A stretch of 64,000 nt of DNA from the NCBI GenBank assembly GCA_016710985.1, contig JADJTX010000005.1:1-64000 (forward strand), given 5' to 3'. Source of the stretch: Ignavibacteria bacterium. Lineage in GTDB: Bacteria > Bacteroidota > Ignavibacteria > Tepidaquicellales > Tepidaquicellaceae. A program made the translations under genes and the position numbers. The notes below the pieces were generated by a model. That model searched no databases. It saw only the letters and a list, made by a program, of their open reading frames with translations, and was not told the origin of the DNA. Shown in pieces: positions 44,095 to 53,889 of the stretch. Within the stretch, counting starts at the first letter, position 1, and every line of letters starts with the position of its first letter.

Positions 44095-46668
44095 ATGAAA
44101 AAAAGCAAAGTTTCACGCTTAAACAAAACAGAATCTAAAACAAAAACCATTCCAAGAAAAAGACCTTCTACTCAGGAAGACTTCAATATTTCAACTGATC
44201 TGAAAAAACAATTACTGGGTTTTCTGATATTTGTATTCGGAATCTTACTCGGACTCGCAATAATTTCTTATACTGAAAAGGACCAGGCGACGCTGGAAAG
44301 ATTAAGCATGATTGATATTTTCAGAAAAGAAGCCTACTCAGCAGTCTATGTAACTTTTAACTGGCTAGGTATAGCCGGCGCATATGTTTCAAATTTTTTC
44401 ATTAATGGTTTCTTCGGATACTTCTCAATAATAATTGCAATAATATTTCTTGCTTTCGGACTTTCCCTTATCAGAAAAAAGCAATTGGGTAAAACAGTTC
44501 AGTTCAGCATCTATTCAATATTGATAATGATCTGTCTTGCATCTTCAGCCGGTTTATTAAAAATATTTTCAGGAAAAGAGAACATTTCTTCAAAGCTCAG
44601 CGGCACTACAGGTGATTTCTTTGCATCCGTATTTTATCATACACTGGGAAGCGTAGGCGCATCATTGTTTTTTGGGATTTCAGTGATCTTACTTTCAATG
44701 CTGCTGGTTGACGGAAATATAATTAAGACCATGGCTAGGTTTAAACTCTTTGCTGAAAAAGTCAAAGAAAGTTTTCATAAAGAAAAAGAGGAACTTACAT
44801 CTGCAAAGGATTTAAAAGGATCAGAAAAATTACTCAGAAAGAATTCAAAACAGGATAACTTAAGCCCTGAAGATATCGAAGTCGAAGAAGCATTAAAGAA
44901 AGAGCGTGAGAGAATTTTAAAAACTAAATATTCGAAACAACAGGAAACATCCGTATTTACCGAAGAAGATTTAATTAAAGAAACAGAGATCAACAGACCT
45001 AAGCAGGATGAACCGGCAAAAATCCTCATCAAGGAAAAAAAGTTTAAGGAAATAAAGCTTGAACCGGAATTAATAAGTAATGCAATTTCAAAAACAGATG
45101 CAGATGAAATTGATATTAATCCTGAAAACTCCAATGAAGTTGATAAGCTTCAAAGCAACAGGGAAGAAGATTTTGTAGAAGAGAAACTTGAAAAATATAA
45201 GTATCCTACTGTTGATTTACTTATCGAGCCTACACAGGAGGAATTTGATGTTATTCCAAATGAAGAGCTCACCGAAAACGGAAGACTACTTCAGGCGAAG
45301 CTTCTTAAATTCGGAATTGAAGTTGAAAAGGTATTTGCAACCCCGGGACCTGTTGTAACTCTGTATGAGCTCGTTCCCGCAGCTGATGTGAAACTGTCGA
45401 AAATAGAATCATTACAGGATGACATTGCATTGGCAATGAAAGCAAAAGGCATTCGTATGATAATTCCAATACCCGGGAAAGGAACTGTAGGTGTAGAAAT
45501 TCCGAATAAAAAAGCTCAGCTTGTAAGGATAAAAAGTTTATTCACATCTCAGAAATTCAATGACAGCAAGAAAAGTCTGCCTATTGCATTCGGAAAAACA
45601 ATTGACGGGGAAGTTTTCATAGATGATCTTGCGAAGATGCCGCATCTGTTGATAGCAGGTGCAACCGGATCAGGCAAGAGTGTCGGCATAAATACGATCA
45701 TAGGAAGTTTACTGTATAAGCTTCATCCTTCCGATCTGAAATTTGTAATGATAGATCCTAAAAAGATCGAGCTTAGCCTGTATTCAAAATTAAAAAAACA
45801 CTTTCTTGCAACGTCCACAGACATCAATGAAAGCATTGTAACAAGTCCGTCGAATGCTGTTTCAGTATTAAAAAGTGTGGAGAGCGAGATGGAGACGCGA
45901 TATGACAAGCTTGCAAATGCAGGTGTAAGAAATATCGAATCTTACAATATGAAATATGCCGAAGGCAAGCTAAAGGATAACGATGTCATACGCCATAAGA
46001 AAATGCCGTTCATTGTAGTGATAATTGATGAGCTTGCGGATCTTATGATCACAGCAAAGAGAGAGATCGAAGAACCTATAGCCCGTATTGCACAGATGGC
46101 GAGAGCGGTCGGAATTCATCTGATTGTTGCAACACAGCGACCTTCGGTGGATGTAATTACCGGTGTTATCAAGGCAAACTTTCCGGTGAGAATTGCTTAT
46201 CAGGTCGCGTCGAAGATAGATTCGAGAACGATACTTGACATGGGCGGTGCCGATCAGCTGCTTAGCAACGGAGACATGCTTTACTTATCAGCAGCATCTT
46301 CGAAACCGATTAGAATTCAGAATGCATTAATTACAACAGAGGAATGTGAAAAAGTTGCTGAGTACATTGAAGCTCAGCAGGGATTTACAAAGCCTTATCT
46401 TTTACCATCAATAATAGAAAAAAAGAAAATGTCCGTTTACGGTGATGCAGATGACCGCGACGAATTATTTGAAGAAGCAGCAAAATTAATTTTCAAGCTG
46501 CAGCAGTGCTCTACTTCTACATTACAACGCAGATTAAAGCTTGGCTACGCAAGAGCAGCAAGGATTGTAGATCAGCTTGAAGAGGCAGGAATAGTCGGTC
46601 CGAAGAACGGCTCGAACGCGAGGGAAGTTTTAGTGATGGATGAAGAAGAGTTGATAAATATATTATAG
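44095..46668 (+). CDS. ftsK: DNA translocase FtsK/SpoIIIE
   Basis: 857 residues. Four N-terminal membrane helices (about 40-230) are followed by a charged linker (about 240-370), the alpha/beta domains with FGIEVEKVFATPGPVVTLYE near 404, and the RecA-like motor: Walker A IAGATGSGKSVGIN near 520 and Walker B FIVVIIDELADLM near 640. The C-terminal gamma winged helix (CSTSTLQRRLKLGYARAARI near 803) reads KOPS-like orientation sequences. It pumps chromosomal DNA through the division septum and activates XerCD at dif. A hairpin with a T-tract follows its stop. Confidence 0.95.
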   Translation: MKKSKVSRLNKTESKTKTIPRKRPSTQEDFNISTDLKKQLLGFLIFVFGILLGLAIISYTEKDQATLERLSMIDIFRKEAYSAVYVTFNWLGIAGAYVSNFFINGFFGYFSIIIAIIFLAFGLSLIRKKQLGKTVQFSIYSILIMICLASSAGLLKIFSGKENISSKLSGTTGDFFASVFYHTLGSVGASLFFGISVILLSMLLVDGNIIKTMARFKLFAEKVKESFHKEKEELTSAKDLKGSEKLLRKNSKQDNLSPEDIEVEEALKKERERILKTKYSKQQETSVFTEEDLIKETEINRPKQDEPAKILIKEKKFKEIKLEPELISNAISKTDADEIDINPENSNEVDKLQSNREEDFVEEKLEKYKYPTVDLLIEPTQEEFDVIPNEELTENGRLLQAKLLKFGIEVEKVFATPGPVVTLYELVPAADVKLSKIESLQDDIALAMKAKGIRMIIPIPGKGTVGVEIPNKKAQLVRIKSLFTSQKFNDSKKSLPIAFGKTIDGEVFIDDLAKMPHLLIAGATGSGKSVGINTIIGSLLYKLHPSDLKFVMIDPKKIELSLYSKLKKHFLATSTDINESIVTSPSNAVSVLKSVESEMETRYDKLANAGVRNIESYNMKYAEGKLKDNDVIRHKKMPFIVVIIDELADLMITAKREIEEPIARIAQMARAVGIHLIVATQRPSVDVITGVIKANFPVRIAYQVASKIDSRTILDMGGADQLLSNGDMLYLSAASSKPIRIQNALITTEECEKVAEYIEAQQGFTKPYLLPSIIEKKKMSVYGDADDRDELFEEAAKLIFKLQQCSTSTLQRRLKLGYARAARIVDQLEEAGIVGPKNGSNAREVLVMDEEELINIL

Positions 46669-46673
46669 TTTTA

Positions 46674-46756
46674 TTTACCACTTATACACTCAGGACACTA
46701 AGAAGAAATATTTGTTTAAAAACTTAGTGATCTAAGTGTCTAAGTGGTATTTTTTT
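46674..46756. repeat. TTACCACTTATACAC hairpin, possible ftsK terminator
   Basis: Left arm TTACCACTTATACACTCAGG then ACACTAAGA, right arm CTTAGTGATCTAAGTGTCTA then AGTGGTA, followed by TTTTTTT. Same family as 21291 and 22296. Six bases after the ftsK stop, so it probably terminates transcription. Confidence 0.7.
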
Positions 46757-46772
46757 AATTTACCCATATGAT

Positions 46773-47336
46773 ATGCCACATGCTTTAATAGTAGGCGGGA
46801 CGGGAATGCTGAAAGGTGTTCCGCACTATTTTACTCAGCACGGATATACAGTTTCGGTAATTGGCAGAAACCAGAATAAGTTTGAGGAATTAATTTTTTC
46901 CAAAGGCATTCACGGTTTTATAAATCCGATCAAAACTGATTACAGTGATTACGAAAAGCTTGCCAAAAAACTGCAAAATGCGATCAGTGTTTACGGTCCT
47001 GTAGAAACAGCAATAAGCTGGATTCATTCAACGGCTCCCGAAGCACCGTTTGTCATTGCAGGTATACTGAATAATCAGAATATAAAAACAAAATATTATC
47101 ACATACTCGGATCAGCAGACGTTCAGCCTGACGGACAAAATAAGAAATTTGAAACGGACATTGAAGAGTATGAGAATATTATTTACAGAAAGGTAATTCT
47201 TGGATTTGTAATTGAAGATGAAACATCACGATGGCTGACAGATACTGAAATCAGTAACGGTGTAACGGATGCAGTAATTAATGAGAGAGATACATTCATA
47301 GTTGGAACCGTAGAGCCGTGGGAGAAACGACCTTAA
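46773..47336 (+). CDS. Short-chain dehydrogenase-like Rossmann protein
   Basis: 187 residues. The N-terminal nucleotide-binding motif LIVGGTGMLKGVPHYF is the GGxGxxxG variant of short-chain dehydrogenases, with VSVIGRNQNKFEEL behind the second strand (Arg favours NADP). The usual catalytic YxxxK is not clearly present, so it may be a non-oxidoreductase NAD(P)-binding member. Similar short proteins occur widely in Firmicutes and Bacteroidota. It stands between ftsK and the metal-related genes. Confidence 0.7.
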   Translation: MPHALIVGGTGMLKGVPHYFTQHGYTVSVIGRNQNKFEELIFSKGIHGFINPIKTDYSDYEKLAKKLQNAISVYGPVETAISWIHSTAPEAPFVIAGILNNQNIKTKYYHILGSADVQPDGQNKKFETDIEEYENIIYRKVILGFVIEDETSRWLTDTEISNGVTDAVINERDTFIVGTVEPWEKRP

Positions 47337-47378
47337 AGAATCCTTTTAATTAAAACTGATATATCGTATTTTAAACTT

Positions 47379-47756
47379 GTGAAAAAAGGTAGTATAAAAA
47401 ATATCATCGTAATTAGTGTATTAATAGCATTTCTCTTTTCGGGAAATTTTGATTATTCAGGTTATTGTGAATCAGAAGAGTGCTGCAAGACAGAATGCTG
47501 CGTTGAAAGATCAGGTTCAGATTATTCAGGCATGCATTTATCCGTTAACAATCCGGATTGCTGTGAATACAGTAAGGCATTTGATAATGAAGTTCATGCC
47601 GTATCATCATTAAGCTCAAATGTTAAATCAAATTTATCATCACCATCAGTTTTACAACCTCACTTTCTTTGTAAGAACAAAAGCAGCTACATAGCAAAAA
47701 AATCTTCAGCAAGAACCATACCGGAAAGTCACTCCATTTCTATTCTAAGGATTTAA
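47379..47756 (+). CDS. Small Cys-rich exported protein
   Basis: 125 residues from a GTG start. An N-terminal export helix (IIVISVLIAFLFSGNF) precedes a cluster of cysteines ESEECCKTECCVE near 32-44 and DCCEYSKAF near 59. The rest is low in structure and ends in a basic tail. CC-pairs in a small exported protein next to a TRASH/YHS protein and a TonB receptor resemble the HYC_CC_PP-type small proteins of Bacteroidota, suspected of binding soft metals; this family assignment is tentative. Probable first gene of a three-gene operon. Confidence 0.55.
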   Translation: MKKGSIKNIIVISVLIAFLFSGNFDYSGYCESEECCKTECCVERSGSDYSGMHLSVNNPDCCEYSKAFDNEVHAVSSLSSNVKSNLSSPSVLQPHFLCKNKSSYIAKKSSARTIPESHSISILRI

Positions 47757-47850
47757 TCCTATCTGTTAAACACTTACTATAACAAAATTTATTCATCTTA
47801 ATGATGAATCTTTCTATTTTTTTTAAAAACTAAACAATCATAATTACAAC

Positions 47851-48240
47851 ATGAAAAAAATAATTTATTTATCCATATTTATATTTGTAATAATTTCTTC
47901 ATCAAACAACAACACCTTTTCAAAACTAAATTCACCTGCTTCAGATTCAGCTGAGTACTGTATTGTAAACGGAGATTTAATTGAAGGCGGGGGAGTAAAG
48001 TATAAGTATCTCAATAGTGAAGTGAAATTCTGCTGCGAAGGCTGTGAAAAATCATTTAAGAAAAACCCGGAAAAATATATAGGAGCAGCCGCATTATGGT
48101 GTCCGGTATGCGATGAAGGGGATGCTAAAAAAGAACTGTCATTCGTAAATGACGGCGTGAAATATTACTTCTGCGGGAAGGGCTGTAAAAGTAAATTCAG
48201 CAGTGATCCGGATTCGTATCTGAAAAATTATAATAAATAA
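47851..48240 (+). CDS. Exported tandem YHS/TRASH metal-binding protein
   Basis: 129 residues with a signal peptide (about 1-25). Two copies of a Cys-rich unit follow: YCIVNGDLIEGGG with VKFCCEGCEKSFKKNPEKY (residues about 37-75), and WCPVCDEGDAKKELSF with YYFCGKGCKSKFSSDPDSY (about 83-124). These match YHS/TRASH domains that bind copper, mercury or other soft metals. It is probably a periplasmic chaperone or buffer for the TonB receptor whose ATG lies 2 bp after its stop. Confidence 0.8.
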   Translation: MKKIIYLSIFIFVIISSSNNNTFSKLNSPASDSAEYCIVNGDLIEGGGVKYKYLNSEVKFCCEGCEKSFKKNPEKYIGAAALWCPVCDEGDAKKELSFVNDGVKYYFCGKGCKSKFSSDPDSYLKNYNK

Positions 48241-48242
48241 TT

Positions 48243-50477
48243 ATGCCAAATTTATCCGGCAAAATATTATTCTTTATTCTCATTCTGCTTTCAAGCAGTA
48301 CTTCGTTTTCTCAAAATCTGACCGGAGTAGTAAAAGGCGAAAATGAAAATAAAAAGGAGCCGCTTGAAGATGCTGTTGTGAAATGGATCAATACAGGCAA
48401 GGGAACAGCAACTGATGAGAAAGGCAAATTTGAAATATCTGCTGAAGGAATAACTGACAGGAGGATCATTGTTTCCATTACAGGATATAAAAGAGATACA
48501 CTTACTGTGTCCGATATATCTTTTATTGAAATTGTTTTAATTCAGGATGCAAGCACTGAAACAATCGAAGTCGAAGATGAACAAAGCTCTACATTTATAA
48601 GCGATGATGTTGCAAAGACTGAAGTTATTACTTCACAAGAATTAGTAAAAGACGCCTGTTGTGATCTGTCCGGGTGTTTCGGTAAAAATTCTTCGGTTGA
48701 AGTTGCTGTTACCGACATTATCACTGACAGCAAGGAGCTGAAAATACTCGGACTCGAAGGTGTTTATACACAGATCCTTATTGACAACATGCCGATGATG
48801 AACGGCTTGAATGTAAAGTACGGAGTGAGCAGCATTCCCGGAACAATGATAGATCGTATTACCATTTCAAAAGGCTCTAACTCCGTGATTCAGGGTTATG
48901 AATCAATAAGCGGCATTATGAATGTTCTTTTAAAAAATTACGATAACACTGACGGTTTTCTATTTAACGGGTTTGTAAACAGCATGCTTGAAAAGCAGGT
49001 TAACATGAACATGACAAATGAACTGAACAAAAACATAAATACGATCCTTACACTGCATTCAGCACAGAAGTCTAACCGGGTTGATGAAAACAATGACGGC
49101 TTTCTCGATAATCCTCTCATAACAAGGTACACACTCTTTAACAAATGGAATTTTGTTAATGAAAAAAGCAGAAGTGAGATCAATGTAGCAGGCAGATACT
49201 GGAATGAAGAAAGGTCGGGGGGGCAGAATAGTTATGACATAAATACCGGTGAAGGAAGTAATTTAATTTACGGACAGACGGCAAAAATAAATTCTTTGGA
49301 CGGTTACTTCCGTTATGCAAAAGCAATAGATGAGACACGGGGAATTAAACTGTATCTTAATGCAAATTATTATGATCAGAATTCTTTCTACGGAATAACT
49401 AAATATGATGCGGTTCAGAATAATTTTGTTGCAATGGGATTTTATGAATTCGAAGTTTTCGGTGAGTTCCTGTTAAAGACAGGACTAAGCTATAAATATT
49501 TAGATATAAATGAGAATATTTCTTATTCGGATACGACTTATAAAACTTATTCCGGAAATTATTTAAAAAAGGAATCCATTCCGGGAATCTTCGCAGAAAA
49601 ATCAATCAACATCCTGGACGAAAAAGCTACGCTAATGACCGGAGTGAGGCTTGATTATCACAACGACTACGGGATGATTTTTACTCCGAGGATATTGTTA
49701 AGGTACCAGCCGGAGAACGAGATCGTTTTCAGGGTCTCTGCTGGAACAGGTTTCAGGACGGTAAATCTTTTCAGTGATAATTCTAATTTACTTGCGAGTT
49801 CAAGAAATATTATAATTGCTGAAGAGTTAAATCCCGAAAAGATATTTAATTATGGCGCGGATGTTTTGTATTATTTTGCTTTTGGGAATTTTGCAGGGAG
49901 CCTGAATCTGGATTTTTACAGGACTGAATTCAGCAATAAAATCATTCCGGATTATGATACAGATCCTTCGGAAGTAATTTTTGCAAACCTGAACGGAACG
50001 GCGTTTTCAAATGTGTTTCAGAGTGAAGCTAACATAAATTTAACCAGAGGCTTCGATGTCAAACTTGCCTATAAAATGATCGATCTTCAGTATGAGAGAG
50101 ACGGAGTTTTTTATCAGCAGCCGTTCAACTCAGCTCACCGATTTTTCTCATCATTCTCTTATACAAATGAATACTGGAGTATATCTTCGGGACTTCAGTG
50201 GTTCGGTGTGCAGCAGATTCCTTCCACTGCATCAAATCCTTTTCGTTATCAAAGACCTGAACAGTCAGAATCTTACGCAATGGTGAACCTGCAGTTCAAT
50301 AAATTCTTTGACTACTTTGAATTGTATGCGGGAATAGAAAACATATTAGATTTCAAACAGGACTTTCCTATAATCAGCGCAGATGATCCGTTCGGACCAT
50401 ACTTTGATACATCTTTTATATGGGGACCGACAAAAGGCAGAGAGTTTTATTTTGGGTTCAGGCTGAGTTTGGACTAA
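48243..50477 (+). CDS. TonB-dependent receptor with Cys-rich plug, metal-related
   Basis: 744 residues. Signal peptide (ILFFILILLSSSTSFSQ), a carboxypeptidase-regulatory-like domain (about 25-100), then the plug with KDACCDLSGCFGKN near 136-149 and IDNMPMMNGLNVKYGVSSIP near 180. The barrel runs to a terminal strand EFYFGFRLSLD. Three cysteines in the plug entrance are unusual for such receptors and fit a soft metal or metallophore. It directly follows the YHS/TRASH protein and the Cys-rich peptide, so the three genes are likely one metal-handling operon (copper or similar is inferred). Confidence 0.85.
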   Translation: MPNLSGKILFFILILLSSSTSFSQNLTGVVKGENENKKEPLEDAVVKWINTGKGTATDEKGKFEISAEGITDRRIIVSITGYKRDTLTVSDISFIEIVLIQDASTETIEVEDEQSSTFISDDVAKTEVITSQELVKDACCDLSGCFGKNSSVEVAVTDIITDSKELKILGLEGVYTQILIDNMPMMNGLNVKYGVSSIPGTMIDRITISKGSNSVIQGYESISGIMNVLLKNYDNTDGFLFNGFVNSMLEKQVNMNMTNELNKNINTILTLHSAQKSNRVDENNDGFLDNPLITRYTLFNKWNFVNEKSRSEINVAGRYWNEERSGGQNSYDINTGEGSNLIYGQTAKINSLDGYFRYAKAIDETRGIKLYLNANYYDQNSFYGITKYDAVQNNFVAMGFYEFEVFGEFLLKTGLSYKYLDINENISYSDTTYKTYSGNYLKKESIPGIFAEKSINILDEKATLMTGVRLDYHNDYGMIFTPRILLRYQPENEIVFRVSAGTGFRTVNLFSDNSNLLASSRNIIIAEELNPEKIFNYGADVLYYFAFGNFAGSLNLDFYRTEFSNKIIPDYDTDPSEVIFANLNGTAFSNVFQSEANINLTRGFDVKLAYKMIDLQYERDGVFYQQPFNSAHRFFSSFSYTNEYWSISSGLQWFGVQQIPSTASNPFRYQRPEQSESYAMVNLQFNKFFDYFELYAGIENILDFKQDFPIISADDPFGPYFDTSFIWGPTKGREFYFGFRLSLD

Positions 50478-50550
50478 GTGCGGAATGAAAAATTCAAATC
50501 TTAGCAAGGACATCAGGTAATCGGACTAAAATTAATTTTGTAAATTAAAA

Positions 50551-50610
50551 TAAAAAATCCGCTATTTTTCTTTTTGATCCGAGTTAACCGCTTTCATTTT
50601 TTGACGTGCA
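50551..50610. repeat. Right half of the ~200-bp MITE-like element
   Basis: AAAAAATCCGCTATTTTTCT then GATCCGAGTTAACCGC and TTTTTTGACGTGCAGAAAAG match the right arms at 16525-16584 and 54000-54085. A left arm is not convincing, so the copy is decayed. It separates the receptor gene from the YfiH-like gene. Confidence 0.5.
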
Positions 50611-50678
50611 GAAAAGACAATCAACAATGAAATCTTGATTGAATATAAAACGGAAGTAGAATATCTTGTACGAAAATT

Positions 50679-51417
50679 TTGACAACAAAAATAATACAAT
50701 CATCTCTTTTCAAAAAATTTCCTGAACTTGTATTTGGATTCAGCACAAAGACAGGCGGCGAATCACCTGATCCGTACGGATTAAATTTAAGTTTCACCGT
50801 CGGTGATGATCCGGAAAGTGTAAAACGTAATCGCAAAATCTTTTTTGAACAATTAGGGATAAAGGAAGATCAGGTAACTTTTCAAAAACAGATTCATTCA
50901 ACAATAATAAATCATTCAAAGAACCTCAGCATTTTGACGGCTGTGATGCAATTTACACAGATAAAAAAAATAACTTTCTTGCAGTTAGTGTTGCTGACTG
51001 CATACCGGTTTTTTTATATGAACCAAAGAAAAAAATAGTTGCCGGGATCCATTCGGGCTGGAAAGGCACACACGGAAAAATACTAACTCTTACTATTGAA
51101 GAGCTTATAAGAAATTTTGATATTGATGTTTCCGGAATAACAGCTTTTATAGGACCGGGGATATCGCAGGAAAATTATGAGGTCGGCGAAGAAGTTGGAA
51201 TTTTATTTAATGATGAAGTAAGGTATTTCAAAAACGGAAAGTATTATTTAGACCTGAAAAAGAAAATTATCTGCAGCTTATTTCTGCCGGAGTTAAAAAA
51301 GAAAATATTGAAGTATCCGGACTCTGTACATTTAAAGAAAAAGATTTGCTTCATTCATACAGAAGAGACAGAGACAGATCAGGAAGAATGTTCGGAGTGA
51401 TCGGAATTCGTCTTTAG
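50679..51417 (+). CDS. YfiH/PNP-family (multicopper polyphenol oxidase) protein, two frameshifts
   Basis: From TTG 50679 the frame reads MTTKIIQSSLFKKFPELVFG and TKTGGESPDPYGLNLSFTVG, the YfiH start. It breaks in AAA at 50918-50920. One missing A restores EPQHFDGCDAIYTD, then VSVADCIPVFLYEP and AGIHSGWKGTHGKIL, which hold the family's Cys and His zinc ligands. A second missing A in the run at 51257-51261 restores ENYLQLISAGVKKENIEVSG and SYRRDRDRSGRMFGVIGIRL to the stop at 51415-51417. Family members are purine nucleoside phosphorylases/adenosine deaminases or cell-wall-related enzymes. The intact gene would be about 247 residues, the family size. Confidence 0.75.
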
Positions 51418-51503
51418 AGTATGGAGTGCTTGAGTGTGTGGAGTGTTTAGAGTGTGTGGAGTGTTTAGAGTGTGTGGAGTGTGTAGAGTGTGTAGAGTAT
51501 GTT
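51418..51503. repeat. GTGTGGAGTGTTTAGA tandem array
   Basis: About eight units of GTGTGGA/GTGTTTAGA start within bases of the YfiH stop codon. Same words and orientation as after 29177 and, on the minus strand, 10033. An apparent His/Ser-rich minus-strand ORF through it is a by-product. A C9-like run (ACCCCCCCCACCC) lies at 51577-51590. Confidence 0.8.
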
Positions 51504-51594
51504 GTTAAGTCTGTTAATTTGTTAGGAAACAAATCTAAACTTAATGTACGAATAAGTATAACGAACTAACGAACATACCCCCCCCACCCAACAC

Positions 51595-52809
51595 TCAACG
51601 AACTTTTCTAAGCACTTTATAACTATAGATTGTAATCAGCACCATAACTATCCCGCCTGTAATGAACGGCGATTTGTAACCAAGATACTGATAAACAAAC
51701 CCTCCCCACGTCGGTCCGAGGAATCTGGCGAAGGACCCGAGAGACTGATTGATCCCGAGAATAGTTCCCTGCCGGTCGGGGCTTACATTTTGTGAGAGAA
51801 GACTTTGTGAAACAGTGTTGCCCATACCATTGCCAAGACTAAGAACAAAAAGAAATGTAAGCAGCATTACCACGGTAGTTGAATAACCAATAAAGTAAAG
51901 TCCTGCAGCAGCAATAAGGCATCCGACAATTAATATCATTTCTTCTGTAAAAAATTTCTTAAACAACTTCAGAAAAACCAGCTGAACCAGAGCACCGCAA
52001 ATTCCCAGGAAGGAAAACAGGTATCCGATCTCCGCCTGATTAAGATTAAGACCATCCTTTCTTTCGGCAAAGAGCTGCATGGTTCCGAAAATATTGGAAA
52101 AAGCGAAGACGGACACGAAAAATATTATAACAAATTTACCAATAGTCTTATCTTTAATTACATCTGAAATCAATTTCAGATCCAGTACGCGTATTTTAAA
52201 TTTTGTTTCACGGTTCCTGATCTGAATTTCCTTTGGCAGTGATTCCCTGAAAATAAAAATACAAAGCATTGTATCTAATAAAGACAAGCCGGCAGCAACA
52301 AAAACCGGAAAACCATAACCGAAACTTTCAGAAAGCACACCACCGATAGCCGGACCAAAAACAAATCCCAGTGAAAAAGCTACACTGATAAGTCCTATGC
52401 CTTTTGTTCTTTCCTCGGGTTTGGTTACGTCGGATATTGCAGCAAGAGCGGCGGAAATATTTGCTGCAAAGACACCTGCAAAAGCACGTGAAAGTACAAG
52501 GAGCAAAACAGATTTTATTATACCCGAAAATACAAGTGCAAGTAGGAAGAAAGATATAGCGCTTCCTGTAAGACTCATTATAAGAATAGGCTTTCGGCCG
52601 TATCTGTCAGATAGCGCTCCCCATACAGGTGAAAAAAGAAACTGCATCAGGGAAAAAACACCGACTGTAAAACCGATCATGAAATCACTCATCCCGAGTT
52701 CACTTACTGAAAATGAAGGCAGCAGCGGGATAACGATTCCGAATCCAAGCAAATCAATGAATACAGTTAGAAAAATTATTCCGAGAGCTGATCTGTTTTT
52801 CAAAATCAA
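51595..52809 (-). CDS. Major facilitator superfamily exporter (TetA-like)
   Basis: A 404-residue inner-membrane protein with twelve helices. The intracellular loop 2-3 motif GALSDRYGRKPILIMSLTGS near 64-83 is the MFS antiporter motif A, and the N-terminus IIFLTVFIDLLGFGIVIPLL is typical of the TetA/DHA1 drug-proton antiporters. Substrate is unknown. The gene starts 5 bp after the stop of the site-2-protease-like gene on the same strand, so they are cotranscribed. Confidence 0.88.
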   Translation of the reverse strand: MILKNRSALGIIFLTVFIDLLGFGIVIPLLPSFSVSELGMSDFMIGFTVGVFSLMQFLFSPVWGALSDRYGRKPILIMSLTGSAISFFLLALVFSGIIKSVLLLVLSRAFAGVFAANISAALAAISDVTKPEERTKGIGLISVAFSLGFVFGPAIGGVLSESFGYGFPVFVAAGLSLLDTMLCIFIFRESLPKEIQIRNRETKFKIRVLDLKLISDVIKDKTIGKFVIIFFVSVFAFSNIFGTMQLFAERKDGLNLNQAEIGYLFSFLGICGALVQLVFLKLFKKFFTEEMILIVGCLIAAAGLYFIGYSTTVVMLLTFLFVLSLGNGMGNTVSQSLLSQNVSPDRQGTILGINQSLGSFARFLGPTWGGFVYQYLGYKSPFITGGIVMVLITIYSYKVLRKVR

Positions 52810-52814
52810 ATTTT

Positions 52815-53821
52815 TTAAGCTTCAAAAACCGGAACTGGGCAAAAGGATACGATGAAAATAAAAAAGGTGAACCAGCCAATGAGCATTCTTTTTGAATCTA
52901 AAGGCTCTTCACTTTCGTGATAAGTCGGAGGATGTTTGATCTTTATTACAAAAAAAATCAAGAGAGCCCAGATCAGCCAGTTGATGGAGCCGGAGTCATT
53001 GTTCACTCCGATCAAAGGAAGCAGACCTATTAAGCCAAAGATCAGCAGCAAAGCAAAAATAAAATAAGCTACATATTTATGCTTATCGCCGAACATAGCG
53101 TAAGAAATGTGACCGCCGTCAAGCTGACCGATCGGAAGCATGTTCAGGGATGTGATCAGAAGTCCGAACCATCCGACGCAAAGAAATGGGTAATGATAAA
53201 TTTCATTCATCGGCGGCATAAAAACATCAGGAGATGATGCAAAGATCTTTTCGAAGACCATGAATACAATATTGTAACCGAAAGTAAATCCGCTTAAGGG
53301 TATACCGGATGATCTGTATTCCGGATGAATGTCATAAAGAAAATTTATTGAGGGAAGAGTAATGAAACCTATTAGTAAAATTACAATGGAAGTTATCCAG
53401 CCTGCAATAGGTCCGGCAGCTCCGATATCGAGCAGCGCCTTGCGGCTGTAATATCTCGCTTTCATCCTGATCACAGCACCCATTGTCCCGAAAGGATTCA
53501 AAAAAATAAACGGAAACGGAATATAATAAGGAAGTGTCACGGAACTTTATGAACTCTCGCGGCGAAGTAATGTCCGAACTCGTGTGTGGAAATAACAAGT
53601 AAAATTAAAACAGAATAGGTGATGCCGTAGGAAAAATTATTAAGCTGGTAAGGATCTTTATTTGCCCATGCGACACCGGCAATGGTAGTAGTGAAAAAAG
53701 TAAGGATGAAGAGAACAATGTTTATCAAGACTCCCTGTTTGCTGTCTGTATTTGGATTCTCGAACTCTGAATAATGCTCTGATTCCTGTTCACCTGATTG
53801 TGTAGATTCTAATTGACTCAT
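52815..53821 (-). CDS. Site-2 protease-like M50 metalloprotease (frameshifted)
   Basis: Two ORFs, 53821-53537 and 53540-52815, are one gene. The first ends in the zinc motif STHEFGHYFAARVHKVP (HExxH). The second continues TLPYYIPFPFIFLNPFGTMG and has the third ligand region NMLPIGQLDGGHISYAM near residue 228 of the whole, the NxxPxxxLDG motif of M50 proteases. A missing base near 53540 (CCGTGACA for CCGGTGACA on the minus strand) separates them. These intramembrane enzymes cut membrane anchors such as anti-sigma factors; two ECF/anti-sigma pairs in the window are possible clients, but no link is shown. It lacks a PDZ domain. Confidence 0.82.
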
Positions 53822-53889
53822 TTAATCATAAAATAAATATTTTAAATGTATGATGAAATGATTGAATTTGAACTATGACTTTAATCTTT

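Noticed and set aside
51332..51532. Minus-strand ORF rich in His-Ser-Thr (HSTHSKHSTHS)
   Set aside because: It is the translation of the GTGTGGAG array after the YfiH-like gene, not a gene.
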